This document shows, in pieces, positions 16,947 to 25,141 of a stretch of DNA of 64,000 nt (position 1 is its first letter; every line of letters begins with the position of its first letter). Position numbers and translations under genes: made by a program. The stretch is from NCBI RefSeq assembly GCF_047946665.1, contig NZ_CP172312.1, forward strand, positions 1,302,001-1,366,000, given 5' to 3'. The notes below the pieces were generated by a model. That model worked only from the letters and a program-made list of their open reading frames with translations. It ran no database searches and had not been told where the DNA came from. This stretch comes from Allohahella sp002354735 (GTDB lineage Bacteria; Pseudomonadota; Gammaproteobacteria; Pseudomonadales; Oleiphilaceae).

Positions 16947-17987
16947 ATGTGTAGATGGACCGGTCTGGCCATTCTGGCTAGTGCCCTTATGTTGTTTACC
17001 CAGTCAGCGGTCGCTTACGAAGCGAAACACTGTGATCAGACACTCACGCCAGCAGATGATCTCGTTACAGCACTGGCTCGACTGCCCGAGTCGGGATCTC
17101 ATCAAACGCTCTGCCTGAGCGAAGGCACGTTCAAGCTGGATTGCATGCTTGAAATCCGCAGAAGTGGACTGACTCTGCGAGGGAAGGGCAGCGCCAGCAC
17201 CGTCCTGCAGATGAAACAGGGTGTATCCAGTCCGGTGGTCGTGGTCGGCGATGCCAGGCACCAGGAACCAGCTTTCAGGGTTGCAAATGTCCAGATCGAA
17301 GCGCTGGCCATCCGAGGTAGTCAGAAGAGTGCCCAGGAGTTTTATCCGCCACTGCCTTATCTGAGCAACAGCGCACTAATTATTCGTGGAGGCGAAGATA
17401 TCGACCTGGAGAAGCTCGATGTCAGGCACTGCCGTAGCGCCTGCGTACTGACAGAATACGATAGCCGCAAGGTCTCGCTGACCGATAGCCACATCAGTGA
17501 TGCGCAATGGGATGGCATATCGCTCAACCGGGCAGGCCCTACTATTATCTCGGGTAATACGATTCGCAACAACGTGGCCGCGGGCATCACCGTTGAGTAC
17601 ATGACCTCATCGCTTATCAGCAACAATGTCATCGCTGGCAATGGCTCGCACGGACTGTACCTTGCCGATGCCGAGCATAATGAATTCCGTAGCAACGATA
17701 TTCATGGCAATCATCTGGCAGGCGTTTTCATTACCTGCTCCATCCGCCACCACGACGAGGTGATGTGCTGGGATGACAGCTTCAGTCGTGACAACACCTT
17801 CGTAGACAACGAGTTTACGCAGAACCGTTTCGGCTACCAGGTTGCGGTGGACAAGGCTGCTAACTGTCTCGACTGGGCGCGCCCACGGAACATATCGCGA
17901 AGCGACACCTTCGTTGCCAGCCCCAATAAGGAGCCAAGATGGGAGGATTTTGGCCGCTGCCTGGCGTTTGATGCGGGCGAAAGCTAG
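16947..17987 (+). CDS. Secreted right-handed parallel beta-helix protein
   Basis: A 346-residue exported protein with a signal peptide (MCRWTGLAILASALMLFTQ, cleavage near SAVA-YEAKH). The mature part shows NosD/pectate-lyase-like parallel beta-helix rungs, with repeated asparagine ladders such as ISGNTIRNN, ISNNVIAGNGSHGLYLADAE, NEFRSNDIHGNHLAGVFI and NTFVDNEFTQNRFG. The family binds or cleaves polysaccharides; no catalytic residues can be assigned. Cysteine pairs in the middle (TCSIRHHDEVMCW) may form disulfides. GGAG lies 9 bases before the ATG. Ter-like site 4 follows 31 bases after the stop. Confidence 0.78.
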   Translation: MCRWTGLAILASALMLFTQSAVAYEAKHCDQTLTPADDLVTALARLPESGSHQTLCLSEGTFKLDCMLEIRRSGLTLRGKGSASTVLQMKQGVSSPVVVVGDARHQEPAFRVANVQIEALAIRGSQKSAQEFYPPLPYLSNSALIIRGGEDIDLEKLDVRHCRSACVLTEYDSRKVSLTDSHISDAQWDGISLNRAGPTIISGNTIRNNVAAGITVEYMTSSLISNNVIAGNGSHGLYLADAEHNEFRSNDIHGNHLAGVFITCSIRHHDEVMCWDDSFSRDNTFVDNEFTQNRFGYQVAVDKAANCLDWARPRNISRSDTFVASPNKEPRWEDFGRCLAFDAGES

Positions 17988-18359
17988 ATCGAGGCAGATA
18001 ATCGATCACACTCCTGGCTACTATACCAGACCGGTGTAGATAGTTTTCGCAGCGCTTCACCCAACCCTCCCATTAAACAGAGTTAACCGCATAAAAAATG
18101 GTTCAAGACTAAGAAGGGCTGCTTTCTCCTGGTTATACCCCTGTCGGCGGTAACATCTATCGGCTTTGGCTACCTCGTTTCAGGCTTTGCAGCGCTAGCC
18201 TGATCATCCAGGGCGCGACAAAATCATGAGAATCGCTCAATATGGAGGCCTGCTTGTGAATCGCTCGGATCTGATTGGCGTATTGAGTGCCGTCAGGTTC
18301 AACCCAATGCCCGTAATACGACTGGCATTGAAGGATCAGGCAAGAACTTGGAGTATTTT
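17988..18359. other. Intergenic stretch holding Ter-like site 4
   Basis: There are 372 bases between the beta-helix and radical SAM genes. Apart from Ter-like site 4 nothing certain is seen. A frame at about 18080-18202 would encode a short hydrophobic peptide but has no start codon. Confidence 0.4.
18019..18034 (+). other. Ter-like site 4
   Basis: TACTATACCAGACCGG, identical to site 3 at 4218 and in the same orientation, 31 bases after the stop of the beta-helix gene. The flanking bases (CTACTATACC...) match site 3 one base further out. No paralogous gene or mobile element surrounds it, so the motif itself seems to be what is conserved. Confidence 0.55.
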
Positions 18360-19316
18360 ATGCACAAAATCCAGCAGAGCGAACAGCGCATTCCGCTTCG
18401 CGATCTGGCTGATTCCTCTGAAGACCTGTGGACCCACACACGTGATGGCGAGCCCCGCGGCTACATCGATGCGCAAGGTCTGAAAGAGCTATGGATACAC
18501 ACTGGTACCGCTTGCAATCTGGCGTGTCCATTCTGTCTGGAAGGTTCTTCGCCAGGTGATAAGCGTCTTCTACCAATGTTGCTAAGCGACGTGCAAAGCT
18601 ATCTGGATGAAGCCCTGACCCTTGGGGTAGAGCAGTTCTCGTTTACTGGAGGTGAGCCCTTCGTTATACGGGATTTCGTGAATATTCTTGAGTATGCCAG
18701 TCGTCTACGACCCTGTTTCGTGTTGACCAATGGCACGGCGCCGCTCCTGCAAAGAACCCACCAACTGGCAGGGCTGCGCGAGAGTGCGCATCCAATCAGG
18801 TTCCGCATCAGCCTCGATTATCCCGATGCTTCGCGACATGATGCCGGTCGAGGTAAGGGCAGTTTCGAAGAAGCACTGCAGGGTATCCGCTGGCTCACGG
18901 AAAACGGCTTCGACGTCTCCATCGCCAGACAGATGGAGGCTAATGAAAACTCAGCTGCAGTCGAGAACAAATTTCGCCTGCTGCTGCAGGGTGCCGGCAT
19001 ACGAGAAAACGTGGCCTTCACCGCGTTTCCCGACTTCGGCACACCCGGCGCACAAGGCAGCGGTCCGGAAATCACCGAGACCTGCATGAACAGATATCCA
19101 ACCGAGGCTGACCGCGCGCATTTCATGTGCGCATACTCCCGTATGCTGGTGAAGCGCAACGAGCAGGTTGGCGTGGTGTCCTGTACCCTGGTCGATGACG
19201 ATCCCGAGTACGATATGGGCAGTAGTCTCGCTGCGAGCCTTGATACGCGCGTCATGCTCAAGCATCACCGCTGCATGAGTTGCTATCGCGATGGCGCCAG
19301 CTGTAGCGCACCCTGA
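18360..19316 (+). CDS. Radical SAM enzyme with C-terminal cysteine cluster
   Basis: A 318-residue radical SAM protein. The [4Fe-4S] motif CNLACPFC lies at about residues 60-67 and is followed by FTGGEPF, the SAM-binding GGE motif, and RISLDYPDA. The last 15 residues carry CMSCYRDGASC, a small cluster that may bind a second iron-sulfur centre in SPASM/twitch fashion. The reaction is unknown. GGAG six bases before ATG 18360 sets the start. The stop overlaps the next start by one base (TGATG), so it is co-translated with the metallophosphatase-like gene, and a symporter follows. The trio probably makes or processes, then moves, one compound. Confidence 0.82.
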   Translation: MHKIQQSEQRIPLRDLADSSEDLWTHTRDGEPRGYIDAQGLKELWIHTGTACNLACPFCLEGSSPGDKRLLPMLLSDVQSYLDEALTLGVEQFSFTGGEPFVIRDFVNILEYASRLRPCFVLTNGTAPLLQRTHQLAGLRESAHPIRFRISLDYPDASRHDAGRGKGSFEEALQGIRWLTENGFDVSIARQMEANENSAAVENKFRLLLQGAGIRENVAFTAFPDFGTPGAQGSGPEITETCMNRYPTEADRAHFMCAYSRMLVKRNEQVGVVSCTLVDDDPEYDMGSSLAASLDTRVMLKHHRCMSCYRDGASCSAP

Positions 19317-20263
19317 TGCAGCCTGGCCGGACTTGTCCTCTACGTTATCGTTACCGACCTGAAGCACTCGCCGACGTTGTCGAGTGCTCAACTGCCGATG
19401 TCCTGTACATCGTCGGTGGGCTCTATGGCAATACCGAAGCGCTGCGCACGATAGTCGATCTTGCGGAGCAGGAGCGACAGCTGGGTCGACAGGTTGAACT
19501 CATTTTCAATGGGGACTTTAACTGGTTCAATTGCGATCACGACAGTTTCCAGTCGATCAATGAGCTGGTGCTCGCGCATCGTGCCATTACAGGTAATGTG
19601 GAGTTGGAATTGTCTGATCCCGAGGATAGCGCTGGCTGCGGCTGTGCCTATCCGGACGAGGTCGATGACCAGGTGGTCGATCGATCCAACCGCATCATTC
19701 AGCGTCTGCAGCAGACGGCTCGCGATTTCCCAGAGCTGTCGACTCGGCTGCGCGACTTGCCCCGCTATCTGAGTCTGGATTTTCACGGCGTTCGGATAGC
19801 TATACTTCATGGCGATGCCGAGTCGCTGGCTGGTTGGGGTTTAGGGCGCAGCAGCCTCGAAAATCCCTCGAGCACTTCGATGCTGGAGAACTGGTTCACG
19901 CGCAGCGGCGCCGATATTTTTGCCTGCACCCACACCTGCCTGCCAGCGATCAAGATGCTGGATGTTGATGGGCGGCCTCGCGTTGTCTGTAATAACGGCG
20001 CAGCAGGCATGGGCAATTTCGAGAATGATTGGCGTGGTCTCGTAACACGCGTTGCGGTGCAGGCGCGCAGCCATGCTGAGGCGCTTGGCACGGTTCATCT
20101 GCAGGATCTCGTTATTGAGCTACTTCCGGTCGCGTTTGCAATGGAACCCTGGCGAGCCAGGTTTCTCAGGAATTGGCCAGAGCAGTCTGATGCATGGTTA
20201 TCATACAATTCACGCATCCTGAAAGGCACTGCACTCAAGCCCTCTGCCGTTCGGCTAGCCTAG
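19316..20263 (+). CDS. Metallophosphatase-like protein with altered metal site
   Basis: A 315-residue protein with calcineurin-like phosphoesterase order: IVGGLYGNTEAL, LIFNGDFNWFN, ITGNVELEL, AILHGDAES and FACTHTCLP. These correspond to the five metallophosphatase motifs, but motif I (normally DxHGN) reads GLYGN, losing the Asp and His metal ligands, and GNHE reads GNVE. Either it uses fewer metals or it is not a classical phosphatase. A Cys-rich patch (SAGCGCAYPDE) sits near residue 105. It is translationally coupled to the radical SAM gene and 52 bp before the symporter gene. I assign the fold with moderate confidence and no substrate. Confidence 0.65.
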   Translation: MQPGRTCPLRYRYRPEALADVVECSTADVLYIVGGLYGNTEALRTIVDLAEQERQLGRQVELIFNGDFNWFNCDHDSFQSINELVLAHRAITGNVELELSDPEDSAGCGCAYPDEVDDQVVDRSNRIIQRLQQTARDFPELSTRLRDLPRYLSLDFHGVRIAILHGDAESLAGWGLGRSSLENPSSTSMLENWFTRSGADIFACTHTCLPAIKMLDVDGRPRVVCNNGAAGMGNFENDWRGLVTRVAVQARSHAEALGTVHLQDLVIELLPVAFAMEPWRARFLRNWPEQSDAWLSYNSRILKGTALKPSAVRLA

Positions 20264-20315
20264 GCATTCCGAACTAGCCATCCCGAATTCATCAACCACA
20301 AGGAACAAGTGACTC

Positions 20316-21722
20316 ATGTCCACCTCTCAGTCCTACCTCTTCTGGGGCTTCCTGGCCGTCTATGGTATCGTTATGTACCTGCTCTCACCACGCAGCAAGA
20401 ACGCCGAATCGTTCTATGGTGGTGCCGACGCCAAAGGTCAGCCGGTGGGACAGTGGCCACTGATGATGAGCATTTTTATTAGCTGGATCTTCGCCAAGTC
20501 AGTCACCAACGCCGCCAACCTCGGTGAAACCTACGGCATTGTCGGTGGACTGGCATACGCGACGTATTGGCTGTCGATTCCTGTTGCAGGGTATGTCATC
20601 TATCTGATTCGCACCCAGACCGGTGCCAAGAGTCTGCAGGATTTCATCGTATCCCGCTTTGGCCGACTCGCGGCGCTTGGCTTTGCAGTAGCCATCCTGA
20701 TTCGTCTCTACAATGAAATCTGGAGCAATACCGCGGTAGTCGGGGGATATTTTGGCAACGTTGGCGAGACCGGTTATTACGCCGCAGCCGTTGTGTTTAC
20801 CCTCATCACGCTGGCCTACAGTCTCAAGGGCGGTCTTCGCAGTTCAATTTTCACCGACGTCATTCAGGCCATTGTCTTCGTCGTATTCGTCGCCGCGGTG
20901 CTATTTTATGTCCTGCCTGTCAGCGATACGGGCACCTTGCTGACGACTGGGACCTTCGAACTGGGTTCGGGCCTGGATCTTCTGCTAGTCGCCGCGCTGC
21001 AAATTTTCAGCTATCCCTTCCATGACCCTGTCCTGACCGATCGGGGCTTTATCAACAATGAGAGGCGCATGCTGAAGAGCTTCATGATCGCCGGTGCGCT
21101 GGGTTTCGTGACGATTCTGGTATTCAGTTTCATAGGTATTTATGCCCAGCTGCAAGGTATAGAAGGCGGCGGCAACGCACCCGCGGCAGTGGGCAAGGCG
21201 ATGGGTCTGGGCGCGCTGTTCCTCATGAGCGTGGTGATGATGACCTCGGCCGGCTCAACGCTGGACTCCACCTTCTCGTCGCTGGCGAAATCGCTGGCTG
21301 TTGATCTGCCGGGTCTCCTGCGCAAGGTGCATCCCGCTGCCCCAAGCCTGCGGGTCGGCGCGCTAGTGATGATTGCTTTTGCAATTCTGGGCAATCTGCC
21401 CATGTTCGCAGGCACCGATATCCTCAAGGCAACCACGATCAGCGGCACCATGGTGATGGGCCTGGCGCCGGTGTTTCTGTTCTACCGCTTCGTGCGCTGG
21501 TCGCCGTGGAGCTTCCACCTGAGCTTCTGGAGTGGTGTGGCGCTTGGTGTGATAGAAGTGCTCGGCTTCTTGCCACAGAGCTGGGCCATTGGTACCGGAA
21601 AATACGCGATGTTGCTGGGCGTGAATGCCTGGGGCCTGCTGATCTGCACGGCGGCATTCTTTGTGCCGCTTGTTTTTCAGGCTTTCATTGGTCAACCGCG
21701 GCCACTCGACAAGGCCATTTGA
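20316..21722 (+). CDS. Sodium/solute symporter (SSS) family transporter
   Basis: A 468-residue inner membrane protein with about 13 hydrophobic helices, in the SSS (proline/pantothenate/iodide) superfamily. Recognisable parts are the N-terminal SKNAESFYGGADAKG, the unwound helix region ISWIFAKSVTNAANLG, LAYSLKGGLRSSIFTDVIQ, which is typical of the family, and the Na+-site helix TSAGSTLDSTFSSLAKSLA. It is third in the cluster behind the radical SAM and phosphatase-like genes, so it may import the substrate or export the product. AAGGAA lies 12 bases before the ATG. The substrate is unknown. A 15-bp tandem repeat follows within 60 bases. Confidence 0.87.
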   Translation: MSTSQSYLFWGFLAVYGIVMYLLSPRSKNAESFYGGADAKGQPVGQWPLMMSIFISWIFAKSVTNAANLGETYGIVGGLAYATYWLSIPVAGYVIYLIRTQTGAKSLQDFIVSRFGRLAALGFAVAILIRLYNEIWSNTAVVGGYFGNVGETGYYAAAVVFTLITLAYSLKGGLRSSIFTDVIQAIVFVVFVAAVLFYVLPVSDTGTLLTTGTFELGSGLDLLLVAALQIFSYPFHDPVLTDRGFINNERRMLKSFMIAGALGFVTILVFSFIGIYAQLQGIEGGGNAPAAVGKAMGLGALFLMSVVMMTSAGSTLDSTFSSLAKSLAVDLPGLLRKVHPAAPSLRVGALVMIAFAILGNLPMFAGTDILKATTISGTMVMGLAPVFLFYRFVRWSPWSFHLSFWSGVALGVIEVLGFLPQSWAIGTGKYAMLLGVNAWGLLICTAAFFVPLVFQAFIGQPRPLDKAI

Positions 21723-21775
21723 CGCGAAGCGCTACCCAGTGTGAGGCCTGCGAAGAGTAAGCTGATAACTGGCTG

Positions 21776-21838
21776 CTAACTGGCTGGCTGCTAACTGGCT
21801 GGCTGCTAACTGGCTGGCTGCTAATTGGCTGGCTGCTA
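21776..21838. repeat. 15-bp tandem repeat ending in a stop codon
   Basis: Four consecutive copies of CTAACTGGCTGGCTG (the fourth has ATT for ACT), with a partial copy before, fill the gap between two convergent genes. The array ends exactly on the stop codon of the minus-strand lipoprotein gene. Read in that gene's frame each unit is Gln-Pro-Ala-Ser/Asn-stop, so the amber stop is repeated every five codons. It looks like slippage expansion starting from the gene's own 3' end. Confidence 0.9.
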
Positions 21839-22417
21839 AGCAGCCGGCTTACCTTCGTCGCTGCAACTGTACCAGCCGCGGTAGCCGACCAGCAGACCCT
21901 GGTCGAGCTCGAATGTCATGTCCGCGACCCGGTGCTCGGAGCTGGCTTTCCCTTCTGGCCTTACTGTAGCGCGTAATCCTTCGGCACTGAATGCAGCGCC
22001 ATTGGCAAGAGAATCCGGGCCTTGCACGTCTTGTGTCGAAACAACGACCAGGCGACCGTGCAGTTTCATCACCGCTTCCGCCTGCTGACCTTCAGGGAGC
22101 AAGGCTGCGGTGAGCACCGGCCGGCCTTCTGCCGTATAAGCAAAACTGCAGCGGAGCCCTGAGGGCGGCAATACCTTATCGACCTCCGCCTGATGCAGTA
22201 GCCCAGGGTCGACCGTGGTCAGGTCGGGTGACTGCAGGGCTTCAGTAACTGAAACCACCTCTGGCATTGGCCCCTGAGCCAGGGGCTTCGGCATACCTTC
22301 GCCCGGTGCGGGATTATCGCAAGCGCTCATGAAAAGCGTGGCAGATGTCACAGTGAGCGAGCCAACCAGCCAGTGCGCCCGGAAAAGCACGCGCTGCGTC
22401 TTATGTGACTGGGTCAT
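21836..22417 (-). CDS. Hypothetical lipoprotein of the cytochrome c/DUF305 operon
   Basis: A 193-residue protein with an N-terminal hydrophobic stretch ending in SATLFMSAC, a probable lipobox with lipidated Cys near residue 33. The mature part has two further Cys (GLRCSFAY and WYSCSDEG) that could pair. I do not recognise the fold; a small beta-rich domain seems likely from the alternating pattern. Its start overlaps the DUF305 gene's stop by 4 bp, so it is the last gene of the operon cytochrome c, DUF305, lipoprotein. Its stop is embedded in a tandem repeat. Confidence 0.7.
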   Translation of the reverse strand: MTQSHKTQRVLFRAHWLVGSLTVTSATLFMSACDNPAPGEGMPKPLAQGPMPEVVSVTEALQSPDLTTVDPGLLHQAEVDKVLPPSGLRCSFAYTAEGRPVLTAALLPEGQQAEAVMKLHGRLVVVSTQDVQGPDSLANGAAFSAEGLRATVRPEGKASSEHRVADMTFELDQGLLVGYRGWYSCSDEGKPAA

Positions 22418-22869
22418 TCCAGCGCCTCCAATTCCTTGACCAGATACTTCATTTCAGCAATCTCCCGTCGTTGCGCCTCACTGATTTCATCAGCGAGCTT
22501 GCGCACGCGTGGATCAGTAATCTGGGCCCTGTCGCTGGTCATGATGGCAATCGAATGATGTGGAATCATGGCTTTCATATATTCCACATCGGTAATCGAG
22601 GCCTGGCTGCGTACCAGCCAGAGCGATAAGGCGAAAACCACAACACTGCCGGCGAAGATCGCCGCGTTTATCATCTTGTTCGTATACATGCTCAGCATGA
22701 AACCAAGCATGATCATAGCCATGCTTGCACCCATGACAAGGGCCATCCAAAGGCGGGTTTCACTCCAGAGCACATGCTCGAATGCAAAGGTGTTCAGGTA
22801 CATCAGACCGAACATAACTGTGGTAGAGGTGGCGATCATTGCAGCGAAGCGCCAGTAGGACATGTGCAT
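22414..22869 (-). CDS. DUF305 membrane protein
   Basis: A 151-residue protein with four predicted N-terminal helices (residues about 8-105) followed by a short DUF305-like helical tail. The tail carries the family's AMIPHHSIAIMTSDRA, whose His-His pair resembles metal-binding motifs of CopM-type proteins. It is located in the inner membrane. DUF305 members often sit beside copper or redox genes; here a c-type cytochrome lies 26 bp upstream and a lipoprotein overlaps downstream, which fits a role in periplasmic copper or electron handling. Confidence 0.82.
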   Translation of the reverse strand: MHMSYWRFAAMIATSTTVMFGLMYLNTFAFEHVLWSETRLWMALVMGASMAMIMLGFMLSMYTNKMINAAIFAGSVVVFALSLWLVRSQASITDVEYMKAMIPHHSIAIMTSDRAQITDPRVRKLADEISEAQRREIAEMKYLVKELEALE

Positions 22870-22895
22870 GGACAGTTCTCCCTGTTAGCTGACGT

Positions 22896-23441
22896 TCAAT
22901 GCTTGGCCGCATGTGAGCTGCCTTCAACTGCGGCGTACTCTTCCGCAGTCATCCCTGGAAGCTGTTTGACGAAGGCTACGATGTTCCAGAGTTTCTGGTC
23001 GTCGCCATGCGCCCCAAACGCGGGCATGGCACTCATTTTGACGCCATTTTTCACCAACCAGAATATTTCATCCGGCTCCCATTCAGAGGCATGTTTCGTT
23101 AGGTGCGGAGGCAATGGAAGCATGCCATTCGCCCAAGCCGCTCGCTTGACGCCTGGTCCAGCGTGGCAGTGCTGACACATCGCCTTGTAGTCTGCGGCAC
23201 CTGCCGAAGCGTCCCCGATATCCTGAGGTACTTCGATATCGTCGGCACGCGCCTGCACCGAGTTGTACATAGTGGTCTCGAAGGCCCATCGCACCATGGA
23301 GGTATGATCGTCATTAGCGGCCACATTGTAGGCACCGGTATAAACAACAATCATTGCAGCGGCGATTGCCGCGAGAACGGTAGCTACGATGCCGACCGCA
23401 AAGCCAGTGCCCCAGCCTGATGAGTGCTTCTTTTTCTCCAT
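22896..23441 (-). CDS. Membrane-anchored monohaem cytochrome c
   Basis: A 181-residue protein with one N-terminal transmembrane anchor (GFAVGIVATVLAAIAAAMIV) and a periplasmic class I cytochrome domain. The haem site is CQHCH at about residues 89-93, and the likely distal ligand is the Met in VKMSAMPAFGA. It should carry electrons at the periplasmic face of the membrane. It is first in an operon with the DUF305 and lipoprotein genes and divergent from the KaiC-like gene, sharing about 190 bp with it. Confidence 0.88.
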   Translation of the reverse strand: MEKKKHSSGWGTGFAVGIVATVLAAIAAAMIVVYTGAYNVAANDDHTSMVRWAFETTMYNSVQARADDIEVPQDIGDASAGAADYKAMCQHCHAGPGVKRAAWANGMLPLPPHLTKHASEWEPDEIFWLVKNGVKMSAMPAFGAHGDDQKLWNIVAFVKQLPGMTAEEYAAVEGSSHAAKH

Positions 23442-23632
23442 GATCTTCCGGGCTCCTCTGTTGCAGAATAGAAGGCAGCTTTCGTCGGGGTACGTGGAGG
23501 ATTTGTAACTGGATGGCCGTGATCAGTTTGCTCGATTGCACCAGGGTATCGACAAGCGCGTATAACCATATATCACGTCTGTCCGTCACGGGCTTCTTGC
23601 ACCCTGCGATGGGGATAATTCAGGAGCCAGTA

Positions 23633-25123
23633 ATGTCATCGCAAAATACGCACACCAAAGCCTTTCTATCAACAGGAATTCCCGGACTCGATAATATATT
23701 GGGTGGTGGATTGACCAAGGATCGGCTGTACCTCCTGGAAGGTGACCCTGGCGCAGGCAAGACGACCATGGCACTGCAATTTCTGGTGGAAGGGGCTGCC
23801 CAAGGGGAAACCGTTCTCTACATTACGCTTGCCGAAAACGAAGTTGAGCTACGCGCTGTCGCCGAAGCGCATGGTTTTTCAATGGAGGGGGTTAACGTAC
23901 ACGAAGTTATCCCCGAGGAAAGTTTGCTGGATCCCGGTGAACAGTACACTGTCCTTCATCCCTCAGAGGTTGAATTAGGTGAGACCAACAGCCTCATATT
24001 GGGAATGATAGAGAAGTTGAATCCAAGCCGGGTTGTGCTGGATTCGCTTTCGGAACTGCAGTTACTGTCAGGCAGTGCGCTACGGTATCGCCGGCATGTG
24101 CTCGCGCTAAAACAGTACTTTGCCAGGCGTGCCTGTACAGCCCTTCTTCTTGATGACAAGACGGCGGTACGAGGTGATCAGCAAGTGCGCAGTATCGCGC
24201 ACGGCGTCATTTCGCTTCAGCATATCGACTCCGAATACGGTGCTGAACGTCGTATCATTCGTGTCTTGAAGTACCGTGGTCTCGCCTTTCGTCGGGGGCC
24301 ACATGACTACGCTATCGTCACAGGCGGGATAGTGGCTTATCCACGTATCATTGCCGCCGAAACCCGTGAATTGATCAAGCGTGGCCAGGTCCACAGTGGC
24401 ATTCCTCAATTTGATGATCTCTTGGGCGGCGGCATTGAAGAAGGGTCAAGCACGCTCATATCCGGCCCTCCAGGGACCGGAAAGTCCAGTCTGGCAGTGC
24501 AGTTTGTAAAGGCCGCGACAGACCGGGGGCAGCGCGCTTCAATGTTCCTCTTTGAAGAGTCCATCAACACTTTGCTCAATCGCTGTCACGGCATCGGTAT
24601 CGATTTAAGCGGACCGTATGATTCCGGACTACTGACGATCCACCAGATCGACCCGGCAGAGATGTCCCCAGGAGAATTCGCGCATGCTGTCTGTCGAGTT
24701 GCGGATGGCGGCGCCAAGGTGGTCGTGATCGACAGCCTGAACGGTTATCTGAATGCCATGCCTGAGGCGCGGTTTTTAAATACCCATTTGCATGAAGTCC
24801 TCACTTACCTCGGGCAGCGAGGTGTAGTGACATTCATCGTTGGTGTGCAGCAAGGTATCGTGGGCGCCATGACTACAGGTATCGATATTAGCTACATGGC
24901 CGACAACGTATTAATCCTCCGTTATTTTGAAGCGCGCGGCACTGTGCAAAAAGCTATTTCAGTATTTAAAAAGCGTGGTAGTGCACACGAAACAACTTTA
25001 CGTCAGTTCAGCATTACCAAAAATGGACTCCAAGTTGGTCCAGTTCTCGACAGTTTCGAGGGTATTTTGACTGGCACACCAAGGGTGTTGGATGTGAAGC
25101 AAGAGCATAAGCTTGATGAGTAA
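23633..25123 (+). CDS. Double-domain KaiC-like ATPase
   Basis: A 496-residue protein of two RecA-like KaiC domains. Domain I has Walker A GDPGAGKTT (about 37-45) and Walker B RVVLDSLSEL. Domain II has GPPGTGKSS (about 278-286), Walker B VVVIDSLNGY, and the KaiC-type catalytic Glu pair in FLFEES; the equivalent in domain I is LAENE, with a single Glu. No KaiA or KaiB is nearby. Non-cyanobacterial KaiC proteins paired with kinases act in stress or signalling, and a hybrid kinase gene begins 18 bp downstream. ATG 23633 has CAGGAG before it; the frame is open from 23513. Confidence 0.88.
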   Translation: MSSQNTHTKAFLSTGIPGLDNILGGGLTKDRLYLLEGDPGAGKTTMALQFLVEGAAQGETVLYITLAENEVELRAVAEAHGFSMEGVNVHEVIPEESLLDPGEQYTVLHPSEVELGETNSLILGMIEKLNPSRVVLDSLSELQLLSGSALRYRRHVLALKQYFARRACTALLLDDKTAVRGDQQVRSIAHGVISLQHIDSEYGAERRIIRVLKYRGLAFRRGPHDYAIVTGGIVAYPRIIAAETRELIKRGQVHSGIPQFDDLLGGGIEEGSSTLISGPPGTGKSSLAVQFVKAATDRGQRASMFLFEESINTLLNRCHGIGIDLSGPYDSGLLTIHQIDPAEMSPGEFAHAVCRVADGGAKVVVIDSLNGYLNAMPEARFLNTHLHEVLTYLGQRGVVTFIVGVQQGIVGAMTTGIDISYMADNVLILRYFEARGTVQKAISVFKKRGSAHETTLRQFSITKNGLQVGPVLDSFEGILTGTPRVLDVKQEHKLDE

Positions 25124-25141
25124 TCATATTACTGCTGAAGG

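Noticed and set aside
18080..18202. A short hydrophobic peptide frame (TKKGCFLLVIPLSAV... type)
   Set aside because: No ATG, GTG or TTG start lies between the upstream stop and the hydrophobic part, and there is no ribosome site.
21764..21840. CRISPR-like array
   Set aside because: The units are only 15 bp and directly adjoining with no spacers, so it is a simple tandem repeat.
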